Shown here piece by piece: positions 42,394 to 51,241 of a stretch of DNA of 64,000 nt; the stretch's first letter is position 1; each line of letters opens with the position of its first letter. A program made the position numbers and the translations under genes. Source of the stretch: JBCCGL01 sp039029275. Lineage in GTDB: Bacteria; Pseudomonadota; Gammaproteobacteria; JBCCGL01. Where the stretch lies: positions 51,112 to 115,111 of the forward strand of contig JBCCGL010000017.1 in the NCBI GenBank assembly GCA_039029275.1, in the 5' to 3' direction. A model generated the notes under the pieces. It was not told where the DNA came from, did not search any database, and saw nothing but the letters and a program-made list of their open reading frames with translations.

Positions 42394-44058
42394 ATGCGTA
42401 ATATAAATTTGCTCAACCCCCGCGACGCCTTTCGCGACGCACTGACTCGACATAAACAGGGCGACATCGACGGGGCGATAGCGACCTACCGTGACATTAT
42501 TGAATGCCAGCCCGAAAATGCGGCTGACGTTCTCTCTTGCCTGGGGGTTGCGTTGCGGGCTAAGGGTCGCAAGCAGGAGGCGTTGATATTCCTGGCGCAC
42601 GGCGCAGAAAAAGGTCCTGCCTGCAGTGATGTTCAGTATAACTATGGCAATGCCCTAAAAGACGAAGGCCGGTACGACGAAGCAATCGATCGATACCAAA
42701 AAGTCTTGCAAATCGATCCAACCTTTACGCCGGCGTATTCAAATTGGGGGATTTGCCTGCGCGAGCTGGGCGAATACGAAGCGGCGCAGATTCACTTTCA
42801 GGAGGGTATCGATAAATTTTCTGACAATGCGTCGATGTACCTCGATTTGGGTGTGGTGCATTGGCATCAAAAGCACTACGAACAGGCCATTGCGAGCTAC
42901 GAACGGTCGCTCGCGCTCGGTAGCGCCAACCCGAAAGTGCTGTTCAACCTCGGCGTAGCGCTTGAGCTGGTCGGTCGACACAAGGAGGCAGTAGGCCACC
43001 TGCAGAAATTATTAGAGCGCGAACCCGGGCATATCGATGGTCGTTCGGCGTTGGGTCAGAGTCTGGTCAGTCTCGGTCAGCTAGACGAGTCCGAGCCTCA
43101 TTTCAGACAAGTGCTGGACGTGAACCCGAACCATGTCGATGCCCATCTTGGCCGCGCGCGCGCGATGCTTCTCACTGGGGACTATGCTAACGGCATGATT
43201 GAATACGAATGGCACAAGCGCCGTTCGAACTACAAGCCCGTGCCGTTGCCAGGGAGCCAGTGGAACGGTGAGGACTTTTTCGGCAAGACCATATTGCTCT
43301 ATGGCGAACAGGGGCATGGTGACAACCTGAACATGATCCGCTACGCGAATCAGCTGCGCCGTGCGGGAGCCAAGGTAATCGTGATGTCGACGTTGCCGCT
43401 GGCGCGGTTGTTTGAGCAGATCGATGCCATCGACACGGTTCTGAGGCCGGGTGAGCGTATTCCCCACTATGACGCTCATCTGTCGCTGATTGAGCTTCCG
43501 CAGATATTCAGCTCAAACGTCGAACAGGCAGTCGAAGATGCCCCTTATATTCACATCGATTCCATCTCGGTACCGACCGATAAAAAACGTGTTGGACTCG
43601 TTTGGGCAGGCAATCCTGAGCACGCCAAGGATCACCTGCGCTCCTGTGATTTATCGCTATTCAAGCCGCTCGTGGACGTGAACGGAATCAGTGTTGTCAG
43701 CTTTCAGTTTGGCGCTGAATCTCGTCAGCTCAAAAATAATCCCGGTTTTGATGCGGTGGAGGACGCGGTCGCTGGGTGTGAAGATTTTCTTGATACCGCC
43801 AGACAACTTGCACAAATCGATCTGTTGATTACCGTCGATACCGCAATGGCACACCTTGCCGGTGCTATGGGTAAGACGGTATGGACGCTGCTGCACTATG
43901 CGCCCGACTGGCGCTGGCAGTTGCACAGCAACACAACGCACTGGTACCCGAGTATGAGGCTGTATCGCCAGCCAGAGTCAGGTGATTGGCCGTCGGTTTT
44001 TGCCGAAGTAGCGGACGATCTTAAAGTCTGGGCAAGCAGCTCTGACAATCAACGTTGA
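42394..44058 (+). CDS. TPR-repeat protein with C-terminal glycosyltransferase-like domain
   Basis: A 554-residue protein. The first half (about 10-270) is a stack of tetratricopeptide repeats such as YNYGNALKDEGRYDEAIDRY and YLDLGVVHWHQKHYEQAIASY. The second half resembles a family 9-type glycosyltransferase fold: ILLYGEQGHGDNLNMIRY, VGLVWAGNPEHAKDH and LLITVDTAMAHLAGAMGKTV, with WTLLHYAPDWRW after it. Proteins of this layout are common in marine bacteria and may glycosylate proteins or cell-surface sugars. The sulfotransferase begins 13 nt after its stop, implying joint action on a glycan. Confidence 0.82.
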   Translation: MRNINLLNPRDAFRDALTRHKQGDIDGAIATYRDIIECQPENAADVLSCLGVALRAKGRKQEALIFLAHGAEKGPACSDVQYNYGNALKDEGRYDEAIDRYQKVLQIDPTFTPAYSNWGICLRELGEYEAAQIHFQEGIDKFSDNASMYLDLGVVHWHQKHYEQAIASYERSLALGSANPKVLFNLGVALELVGRHKEAVGHLQKLLEREPGHIDGRSALGQSLVSLGQLDESEPHFRQVLDVNPNHVDAHLGRARAMLLTGDYANGMIEYEWHKRRSNYKPVPLPGSQWNGEDFFGKTILLYGEQGHGDNLNMIRYANQLRRAGAKVIVMSTLPLARLFEQIDAIDTVLRPGERIPHYDAHLSLIELPQIFSSNVEQAVEDAPYIHIDSISVPTDKKRVGLVWAGNPEHAKDHLRSCDLSLFKPLVDVNGISVVSFQFGAESRQLKNNPGFDAVEDAVAGCEDFLDTARQLAQIDLLITVDTAMAHLAGAMGKTVWTLLHYAPDWRWQLHSNTTHWYPSMRLYRQPESGDWPSVFAEVADDLKVWASSSDNQR

Positions 44059-44071
44059 TCCGATTCTCGAG

Positions 44072-44965
44072 ATGGCGGAAAAACAGCGGTTTTTTGCCTA
44101 CGGACTGCCAAAGTCTGGCACCACCCTGTTGCAATACACGCTAAACGCGCATCCGCAGGTCTCTTGTCCGTCAGAGCACTACTTTATCAATTATCTGTAC
44201 AAGCAACTTAAGCAGACCCTCGCGCAATACGATCAGGTGTTGGCCACTGTCAATCATCGCACCGGCGGGGTAAATGCGGACGTTCCGACGTCACCCATTC
44301 TGAACGCTTGCTTTGCCCGCGTTTGCGAAACGATGATCGATGCAGCAGCGGGTGAAAAGCCCATCGCCGGCGCAAATGACAATGCCTTTATGGGGCATAT
44401 CGACAGCCTCTCGCAACTGTTTCCCCGTGCCAAATTTGTTGTTATTTTCCGTAACCCGATCGAACGTGCTGTGTCGGCTTATCATCACAATTTGAAGCTC
44501 TACCGTGAAACCGGCGAAGTCGCGCATAAACAGTTGATCGACAATGCCGGTGGCTTCGAGCCGTGGGTGCGGGGAACCGTAGCGAACTATTCAAAGTTTG
44601 CTGAACGTTATTGTTCCTATGCGCAATCGCAGCAACGGTTACTGCTTATTCGATTTGAAGACTTGGCGGAACGAAAAAGAGAAACCCTCACAACAGTCTT
44701 TCAATTTCTGGGTGCGACGGTAGACAACGCTATTCTCGACAAATTATTGGACATAACCAGTTTTCAGGCGATGAGAAGTCAGGCGAGTCGGCCGGCGTTT
44801 TTCCGCTCCGGTAGAAGCGAGAAAGACGAATCGATAAGCATGGGTCTGCGGCAGTCCCTGGAGAGTGAATACTCTAATGCGCTGAATCTTATGGGATATG
44901 CGAATGGCGACTCCAACTGGGAAAATCCTTCGGTGTCGATTGCGGGAGACTACATCGACGACTAA
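44072..44965 (+). CDS. PAPS-dependent sulfotransferase family protein
   Basis: Transfers a sulfuryl group from PAPS to a hydroxyl or amine. The 5'-phosphosulfate loop is FAYGLPKSGTTLLQYTLNAHP (residues about 8-28) and the 3'-phosphate segment is FVVIFRNPIERAVSAYHHN. The C-terminal LLIRFEDLAERKRETLTTVF fits the family. No signal peptide or membrane anchor is visible. Its placement right after the TPR-glycosyltransferase suggests sulfation of the sugar or protein that enzyme acts on; the acceptor is unknown. Confidence 0.85.
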   Translation: MAEKQRFFAYGLPKSGTTLLQYTLNAHPQVSCPSEHYFINYLYKQLKQTLAQYDQVLATVNHRTGGVNADVPTSPILNACFARVCETMIDAAAGEKPIAGANDNAFMGHIDSLSQLFPRAKFVVIFRNPIERAVSAYHHNLKLYRETGEVAHKQLIDNAGGFEPWVRGTVANYSKFAERYCSYAQSQQRLLLIRFEDLAERKRETLTTVFQFLGATVDNAILDKLLDITSFQAMRSQASRPAFFRSGRSEKDESISMGLRQSLESEYSNALNLMGYANGDSNWENPSVSIAGDYIDD

Positions 44966-44986
44966 GCAACGCTGATTGGACGCAAG

Positions 44987-45052
44987 CAAAAAGAAGCTCG
45001 CTCGCTTTGCAATTTGCCGGGAAGCAAACTGATATTTTTACGAGCGAAACGA
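44987..45052. repeat. Solo end of the MITE-like inverted-repeat family
   Basis: Read in reverse, GTTTCGCTCGTAAAAAT, a spacer, GCGAGCGAG and then CTTCTTTTTGCTTGCG copy the order of motifs at the right end of the element at 36.2-36.6 kb. The second end is absent. It lies in the gap between the sulfotransferase and the convergent FG-GAP gene. Confidence 0.6.
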
Positions 45053-45133
45053 TTCAGTAGGCCTATTGCATTTAGTGTCTGCGAAGGTGTTTGGTTTGAT
45101 GGGTAGTGACGCAGGCAGGAAAATCCGGCCGCG

Positions 45134-46705
45134 CTATCGTAGTTCGTCGAGCTGCAGTTCGGTGTTAATCGCAGGATTTTCAACCGTGACGGTTTCACCA
45201 TCTGGGAATTGCACAACAACCCGTTGAACCGACTCTCCCCGCTCCATGCCAAACACCAAATTCGGGGATTGGTCACTTAGCATCCCGGTGCTGTTGACAA
45301 CTTCTCGGGTGTAACTTCTACCTGTGCTCGACTCCAGGTGGACTGTTGTTCCCAGAAACCGAACAGTGTCGGGAACCTGAATCGATAGAAACGGGTTTTC
45401 GGTTTGATTGATAAACGCACGCACAGGGCCATCCATATTCAACCAGATTACATCGGGGCGGTTGTCGTTATTGAGATCGGCAATGATCGGCGACTGCCCA
45501 AAATGCGGATTCTCCAGACCCAATCCTTCCACATGATAGAAACGACCGTCGTTCGCACTGCGTAAATAGCTGCGGCCTTCCAGCGGGAACAATTGATGAA
45601 CTGGCCACTTTATGTAGTTTTGTGCAACCAATAAGTCGAGATGTCCATCGAGGTCGATATCTTCAAACACTGCGCCCCACGCGAAGCCTTCGTCTTTTAT
45701 TCCCATATCGGTCGCAACATTGGTGAATCGAAAATCACCGTCGTTGCGTAGTAGCGCCCAGTTCAAATTGTGATTTTGGTCATCGCGCAAATCGCCCGAC
45801 GTTAGGAATGCAGGAATCGAATCGCCCGCGTTACTGAAAAACAGGTCCTGATCGCCGTCGTGGTCAATGTCGCCTGCCGCGATTCCCATCCAGAAACCAA
45901 ATCCCGTGTTTGTTGCAATTGCACGGAACGTGCGATCATGATTGTTTCTGAAAATCTCGACCTCGCCGGTATTTTGCGAAACGACCAAATCCTGCCAGCC
46001 ATCATTATCCAAATCGACGAACGCGGACAAAAACGTGTTTTGACTACCGGCGGTGCCGGAGAATTGAGTGATGTCGGTAAATTCGCCATTGCCATCATTG
46101 AGCAGAAGTATGTTGGATTTCGCGTGATCCGGGTCATTAAACACAGCGCTGCGGAAGTTTGGCGAATCGACAAAAACACTGATGTACAAATCCGCGTCAC
46201 CGTCACGATCAATATCGGACGCTGCCACACTCAGCGGAACCGAGTTTTCTGGCAGCGCCAGGGGTAATTTTTGCGTCGAAAATTTGCCTCCAGTATTCAG
46301 GTGGAGGTAAACGCCGTCATAGCGGGCAACAACCAAATCCGTGTTGCCGTTGTTGTCGACATCAATAGAAATGGGACCATAGGTCGCGGCGGGGTTGGAT
46401 AGTCCCGTGCCTTCGATGATATCGACGAGTTCGTTATTTCGCAGACTCAACAGCGTATCTGGCTGGTTCTGACTGCCGCCCACAAAAATTTCTTCCGCAC
46501 CGTCTCCGTCGATATCGATAACAGCGGCACCGGTGAATGGATGAACGTCATCGTGCCATTGGTGTTTGAACGCAGCGCCGATTTCCTTAAATGAGGCGAC
46601 GTCGTTAAATTCCTCGGGAAGTGAGGCACAACCGCTGACGCTGAATAAACATAGAAGCGATGCAGCGAATGTTTTTTGAGTGCGAATTCTTGCGTATTTT
46701 TTCAT
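45134..46705 (-). CDS. FG-GAP/VCBS-repeat lipoprotein with UnbV/ASPIC C-terminal domain
   Basis: A 523-residue secreted lipoprotein. The signal peptide ends with the lipobox VSGC. At least seven calcium-loop FG-GAP repeats follow, for example DIDGDGAEEIFVGG, DIDRDGDADLYIS and DLDNDGWQDLVVS, forming a predicted beta-propeller. The end (VHLESSTGRSYTREVVNST and VVVQFPDGETVTV) is an ASPIC/UnbV domain. The GTG at 46708 precedes an ATG at 46705, taken as the start. Such proteins occur on cell surfaces; a catalytic role is not established. It is downstream of bamD on the same strand. Confidence 0.88.
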   Translation of the reverse strand: MKKYARIRTQKTFAASLLCLFSVSGCASLPEEFNDVASFKEIGAAFKHQWHDDVHPFTGAAVIDIDGDGAEEIFVGGSQNQPDTLLSLRNNELVDIIEGTGLSNPAATYGPISIDVDNNGNTDLVVARYDGVYLHLNTGGKFSTQKLPLALPENSVPLSVAASDIDRDGDADLYISVFVDSPNFRSAVFNDPDHAKSNILLLNDGNGEFTDITQFSGTAGSQNTFLSAFVDLDNDGWQDLVVSQNTGEVEIFRNNHDRTFRAIATNTGFGFWMGIAAGDIDHDGDQDLFFSNAGDSIPAFLTSGDLRDDQNHNLNWALLRNDGDFRFTNVATDMGIKDEGFAWGAVFEDIDLDGHLDLLVAQNYIKWPVHQLFPLEGRSYLRSANDGRFYHVEGLGLENPHFGQSPIIADLNNDNRPDVIWLNMDGPVRAFINQTENPFLSIQVPDTVRFLGTTVHLESSTGRSYTREVVNSTGMLSDQSPNLVFGMERGESVQRVVVQFPDGETVTVENPAINTELQLDELR

Positions 46706-46821
46706 CACGATCTGGATCGTCCACAGCGTTGGGCAAATAGGGCGACAGCCGATAGTACTTCAGGGTACAGGGAAATTAACTGCCAAACTAAAATTTGCGT
46801 TGTAGACAACGCAGACACAAA

Positions 46822-47580
46822 TTAGTTTGAATTGAGCGCGGGGTGCTCCGGCGAATTACTTGCCAACACCCGCAGGGTGTCTTCAGCCAAATCCTCTAAG
46901 CCCATGTTGCTATAAGCCTGTGCCATCAGAGCAAGGCCGTCAGGGATAGAGTTCGCGCCGTCGTAGTTCTCCAGCATGTATTTGACGCGATTGATCGTCG
47001 CAATCATCGCACCACGGCTATAGTAGAAATCTGCCGTTTTCAATTCGTGTTCGGCGAGCTCATTGCGCAGGAAGACCATGCGCTGGCGTGCGTCTGGCGT
47101 GTAGCGACTATCCGGGAAACGGCGCACCAACGTGTCGAAATCTCCAAACGAGTTCGCCAATGCCTGTGGGTCGTATTCGGAAAGGTCCCGCCCGGTAAAG
47201 TTTGCAAACAGTCCTGAACCGCGCGTGAAATTTGCCAGGCCTTTCAGGTACATCGCGTAGTCGATGTGTTCGTTGCGCGGATGAAGTTTCATAAAGCGGT
47301 CACAGGCGTCGATAGCGATATCATGTTCCCCGCGTTTGTAGTGCGCGTAGGCGATATCAAGTTGCGCCTGCAAGGTGTAACGGCCAAACGGAAAGCGCGA
47401 TTCAAGAATCTCAAAATATTCGACCGCCTGACTGAAATCACCGGCCGAGAGCGAGCGGGTCGCCTCGTTGTAGAGTTTACGCGCGGACCAATTCACCGTC
47501 TCGTCTTTTGGCGCCGCGTTACACGCGATGAGGCTGGCGACGAGACCAAAAACTGCTGCGATTCGAATCAAACCGTTCAT
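46822..47580 (-). CDS. bamD: Outer membrane assembly lipoprotein BamD
   Basis: Essential lipoprotein of the BAM complex that folds beta-barrels into the outer membrane. The signal peptide ends in lipobox SLIAC. TPR-like helices follow, with YNEATRSLSAGDFSQAVEYF, LDIAYAHYKRGEHDIAIDAC, MYLKGLANFTRG and RRFPDSRYTPDARQRM, the last being a strong BamD signature. The length is 252 residues. It is divergent from rluD, as in many gammaproteobacteria, with a shared 140-nt promoter region. Confidence 0.95.
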   Translation of the reverse strand: MNGLIRIAAVFGLVASLIACNAAPKDETVNWSARKLYNEATRSLSAGDFSQAVEYFEILESRFPFGRYTLQAQLDIAYAHYKRGEHDIAIDACDRFMKLHPRNEHIDYAMYLKGLANFTRGSGLFANFTGRDLSEYDPQALANSFGDFDTLVRRFPDSRYTPDARQRMVFLRNELAEHELKTADFYYSRGAMIATINRVKYMLENYDGANSIPDGLALMAQAYSNMGLEDLAEDTLRVLASNSPEHPALNSN

Positions 47581-47721
47581 TGCGTTCAGACGAGTGGGTT
47601 GGTACTTAGTAACTGCGAGGCGCGATTATACCGGAGATTTCATTGATTTCCGCGCGCATGAAGATGAAGATACCGACATGCAAACCCACCTGACTTGCAT
47701 TAACTGTAGCGGCAACCGTTG

Positions 47722-48669
47722 ATGGACAAACTCAGTTGTCAGATACCCGACCTGTATCGGGGTTGGCGTCTCGATGCGGCGCTCGCAGACATTTACCCCG
47801 ATTACTCGCGCAGCGCCTTAACGCAATGGATCAAGGATTCGCGGGTTGTGCTGGACGGACAACACCCAAAGCCGCGCAGCAAACTGGTCGGGGGTGAATG
47901 GCTGGAACTTGAACCGGTCGCGACCGAGCAAGTCGACTGCGAACCGCAGCCAGTGCCGCTCGACATTGCTTACGAAGACGAACATTTGCTTGTGATCAAT
48001 AAGGCAGCGGGACAAGTCATGCACCCGGCGGCGGGTAATCATGACGGAACAATTCAAAACGGCTTGTTGCATCACGAACCTTCTTTAGTTGCAATCCCGC
48101 GTGCGGGCATCGTGCATCGATTGGACAAAGACACCACTGGCCTGTTTGTGGTAGCGAAAACGCTCGCAGCTCACACCTCGTTAGTTGCGCAGTTACAGGA
48201 ACACACGGTGTCGCGCGAATACCGTGCCGTGGTGCAGGGCAAGCTGGTGGCGGGCGGTACTGTGGATGAACCGATCGGTCGTCACCCGCGTGACCGCAAA
48301 CGCATGGCAGTAGTGCGCGATGGAAAAGACTCTGTCACGCACTACCGTGTGCTGGAAAAATTCAATGCGCACACGTATCTGGTCTTACAGCTCGAGACGG
48401 GTCGCACGCATCAGATTCGCGTTCATATGGCGCACCTGTATCACGCGCTGGTCGGCGATTCGGTTTACGCTGGCAGGTTGAAAATACCGTCCGGAGTGAG
48501 CGACGCGCTGGCAGATGAATTGCGACGGTTTCCTCGACAGGCGCTGCACGCGATTCGACTGCGCTTGACGCATCCCGGCAGCGGTGAAGAGGTTGAATGG
48601 TCGGTGCCCTTGGCAGATGACATTGAAAGACTGCTCGTACAGCTGCGTGCAAACGAGACACAAAGATGA
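47722..48669 (+). CDS. rluD: 23S rRNA pseudouridine synthase RluD
   Basis: Makes pseudouridines in helix 69 of 23S rRNA. An S4 RNA-binding domain (about 15-75) precedes the RluA-type catalytic core with GIVHRLDKDTTGLFVVAKT, where Asp135 is the catalytic residue. GRTHQIRVHMAHL and the ASRLEL-like end match the family. The ATG at 47722 is preferred to an overlapping TTG. The divergent neighbour is bamD and the downstream neighbour pgeF overlaps it by 4 nt, an order conserved across gammaproteobacteria. Confidence 0.93.
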   Translation: MDKLSCQIPDLYRGWRLDAALADIYPDYSRSALTQWIKDSRVVLDGQHPKPRSKLVGGEWLELEPVATEQVDCEPQPVPLDIAYEDEHLLVINKAAGQVMHPAAGNHDGTIQNGLLHHEPSLVAIPRAGIVHRLDKDTTGLFVVAKTLAAHTSLVAQLQEHTVSREYRAVVQGKLVAGGTVDEPIGRHPRDRKRMAVVRDGKDSVTHYRVLEKFNAHTYLVLQLETGRTHQIRVHMAHLYHALVGDSVYAGRLKIPSGVSDALADELRRFPRQALHAIRLRLTHPGSGEEVEWSVPLADDIERLLVQLRANETQR

Positions 48670-49412
48670 CCCTGCAATTCATTAATCCGAGTTGGACCGC
48701 CCCGCCGGCTGTACGCGCGTGTTGCACTACTCGAGTAGGGGGCGTGAGTGAAGGACAATTCGCGGGATTCAATCTTGGCATTCGTTCGGGCGACACCCCT
48801 GAGCACGTTGCTGCGAATCGCCAAACACTAAAGGACTCGCTCGACTTGACCCAGGAACCGTCGTGGATTTGGCAGATTCACAGCGCGCGTGTCGTGGTGG
48901 CGGATGCCGTGGGCGATGACGAACAAGCCGACGCAAGCTGGACCAGTTCGAAGGGCACTGTTTGTGTCGTGATGGCGGCGGACTGCCTGCCGGTGCTGTT
49001 CGCCGCGCAGGATGGCTCCTGCGTTGCAGCTGCACACGCGGGATGGCGCGGTCTCTCAGGGGGCGTACTTGAAGCGGTCATCGAAGCTTTGCCTGTCGAT
49101 GCTTCTCAACTGATGGCGTGGCTCGGCCCGTGTATCGGTGCGAGTGCGTTTGAAGTTGGCGAGGATGTTTTTAGCGCATTCGTGCGGTGTAATCCTGATC
49201 TCGAAAAATACTTTGTAGCCCGTGCAGTGCCGGGTAAATGGCTCGCAGATTTACAAGGTTTGGCGCGGGCGCGATTGCAGGCCGCTGGTGTGCAAAACAT
49301 TACGGTCGAACGCGCGTGCACCTATTCAGACCCGTATCGGTTTTTCTCTTACCGACGCGATGGTGCGCAAAGCGGTCGAATGGCGGGTTTGATATGGATC
49401 GATCCGGAGTGA
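48666..49412 (+). CDS. pgeF: Peptidoglycan editing factor/multicopper-oxidase-like protein PgeF (YfiH)
   Basis: Cytoplasmic laccase-domain family protein that removes wrongly incorporated residues from cell-wall precursors; relatives also act on purine nucleosides. Conserved features are RVGGVSEGQFAGFNLG, the metal-site segment AAHAGWRGLSGGVLEAVI and GPCIGASAFEVG. The end FFSYRRDGAQSGRMAGL is typical. The length is 248 residues. It overlaps rluD by 4 nt (ATGA). Confidence 0.92.
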   Translation: MTLQFINPSWTAPPAVRACCTTRVGGVSEGQFAGFNLGIRSGDTPEHVAANRQTLKDSLDLTQEPSWIWQIHSARVVVADAVGDDEQADASWTSSKGTVCVVMAADCLPVLFAAQDGSCVAAAHAGWRGLSGGVLEAVIEALPVDASQLMAWLGPCIGASAFEVGEDVFSAFVRCNPDLEKYFVARAVPGKWLADLQGLARARLQAAGVQNITVERACTYSDPYRFFSYRRDGAQSGRMAGLIWIDPE

Positions 49413-49436
49413 AACGCATCTGAACTGAAAACTTGT

Positions 49437-50216
49437 CTAAGTCGAATCTTGGCTTAAAAACCCGCGCAAAATTCGCGTAAACACGTCGGCCTTTTCGACG
49501 TGTGGCCAGTGCCCCGCACCGTCAATAATCTTGGCCCGTGCGTTGGGGAACAACTTTTGAATAGTGGGTGTGTCGTTGGTCTGGATGTACTCTGAAGCGC
49601 TACCTTTAATAAACAGCGTCTGATTTTGAAACGGGACGTCGCTCTCAACTGCCGCAGCAATTGATTCGTATTCGTCAATCAGGACCTGCAAATTCATTTT
49701 CCATGCAAAACCGGTTTCAGTGCGCTGAAGGTTTTTTAGCAGAAATGAACGCACAGCCAATTCCGGAACCGCGTCGATAATGGCTGCGTCTGCCACTTGT
49801 CGAGATTTTAGTGAGGCGGTATCAAGCGCGGTCAACGCATCAAAAATAGCATCGTGATGACGCGCGTACCGGCGTGGTGCGATATCCACAACCGTAAGCG
49901 TTCGCGCGCGCGTGGGAAAGTCCAGTGCCAGCTGCATCGCTGTTTTTCCACCCATCGAATGCCCAACGATATGAGCGCGGTCGATGTTGAGGTTATCCAT
50001 CGTCGCGACAACATCTTCCGCCATATCCGCGTATCCCATTTGGTCGTCGTGCGGCGACTGACCGTGGTTGCGAAGATCCAGTGCAGTCACGTTAAACTCA
50101 TCAGACAGTGCGCGCGCCTGCGAGGCCCAGTTTTCCAGCGATCCAAAAAGCCCGTGCAATATCACAACGGGGCGGCCGCGTGCACCAAACGTCCTCGAGT
50201 TCAAAATAACCGACAT
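49437..50216 (-). CDS. Alpha/beta hydrolase, YbfF-like
   Basis: A 259-residue esterase-type hydrolase. VVILHGLFGSLENWA forms the oxyanion region, Ser87 in VGHSMGGKTAM is the nucleophile, and the histidine is in GAGHWPHVEKADVF. The acid is probably near IDGAGH or in the preceding helix. YbfF relatives hydrolyse acyl-CoA or small esters, but the natural substrate is unclear. No signal peptide. It is convergent with pgeF and divergent from rarD, and shows no operon partner. Confidence 0.85.
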   Translation of the reverse strand: MSVILNSRTFGARGRPVVILHGLFGSLENWASQARALSDEFNVTALDLRNHGQSPHDDQMGYADMAEDVVATMDNLNIDRAHIVGHSMGGKTAMQLALDFPTRARTLTVVDIAPRRYARHHDAIFDALTALDTASLKSRQVADAAIIDAVPELAVRSFLLKNLQRTETGFAWKMNLQVLIDEYESIAAAVESDVPFQNQTLFIKGSASEYIQTNDTPTIQKLFPNARAKIIDGAGHWPHVEKADVFTRILRGFLSQDST

Positions 50217-50285
50217 AGGGTAAGTCTACAATTTGCGGTTGTATGAGTGCTAGACTGCGCGCCATTATTGAATCGGCCAAAGTGC

Positions 50286-51194
50286 ATGTCGGAGTTTCGC
50301 GCGGGTTTAATGTTGATGTTGGGCGCCAATATGCTTTGGGGCCTAATGCCCGTATTCTGGAAGTTATTTGACGGCGTGGATTCGGCTGAGGTTCTCGCTC
50401 ATCGCACTGTGTGGTCGCTGGTGTTCACTGCTTTTTTACTGTCTTTTTCGCACGGGTTTCAGCAGGTTTGGCAGCGACTCCGGGACGCGAAGCAGTTCGC
50501 GCTATTACTTTTCTCGTCAATTCTGATTGGCGCCAACTGGTTGGCCTACATCTGGGCTGTCAACACCGGACAAGTGGTTGCGTCCAGTATGGGTTATTTT
50601 CTGGCGCCTTTATTGAGCGTGTGTTGCGGGGTGATTTTCTTTCGCGAGCGCTTGCGTCTCTGGCAATGGATCGCGGTTGCAATTGCGGCGATGGGCGTCT
50701 GCGTTCAGTTTATCGTGTTCGGGGAGGTTCCGTGGGTTGGTTTGTTTCTGGCAGGGACGTTCGCCGCCTATGGCGCGGTACGCAAAAAATCTTCCTGTGA
50801 TTCCACCAGTGGTCTGGCCGCTGAAACGCTGCTGCTTACGCCCCTGGCGATCGCGTATATGCTCTGGCTGGAGGCCGAATCGCGTGCGCAGTTTATGCAC
50901 GTAAGTTTGTCGCTTGACGCTTTTTTTGTCTTGGCTGGTTTGGTCACCGCCTTGCCTCTGGTACTATTCGTGGCGGCATCCAAGCGCTTGCCGCTTTCAA
51001 CCGTTGGGCTCATGTTTTACCTGACGCCGACGCTGCAATTTTTGCTTGGTTTGCTTGCGTATAACGAAACAATAACACTTGGCGAGTGGCTGGGATTTGT
51101 TTTGATCTGGATGGCGCTGGTGATTTTCACGCTGGACGGCCGACGTGCTGAACGAGCGCTACCTTCGGCGCCAATGCATCAATCCCAAGTCTGA
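50286..51194 (+). CDS. rarD: EamA-family transporter RarD
   Basis: A ten-helix inner-membrane transporter of the drug/metabolite superfamily. MLGANMLWGLMPVFWKLFDG, HRTVWSLVFTAFLLS and GYFLAPLLSVCCGVIFFRERL match RarD. The start chosen, MSEFRAGLM, is 13 codons into the open frame, because family members begin there. E. coli RarD is linked to chloramphenicol sensitivity; its physiological substrate is not settled. About 302 residues. It is divergent from the YbfF-like hydrolase. Confidence 0.9.
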   Translation: MSEFRAGLMLMLGANMLWGLMPVFWKLFDGVDSAEVLAHRTVWSLVFTAFLLSFSHGFQQVWQRLRDAKQFALLLFSSILIGANWLAYIWAVNTGQVVASSMGYFLAPLLSVCCGVIFFRERLRLWQWIAVAIAAMGVCVQFIVFGEVPWVGLFLAGTFAAYGAVRKKSSCDSTSGLAAETLLLTPLAIAYMLWLEAESRAQFMHVSLSLDAFFVLAGLVTALPLVLFVAASKRLPLSTVGLMFYLTPTLQFLLGLLAYNETITLGEWLGFVLIWMALVIFTLDGRRAERALPSAPMHQSQV

Positions 51195-51241
51195 GCAGTG
51201 AGAACGCCTGTTGACCTGATAGGATCTAAACGGAAAATCCC

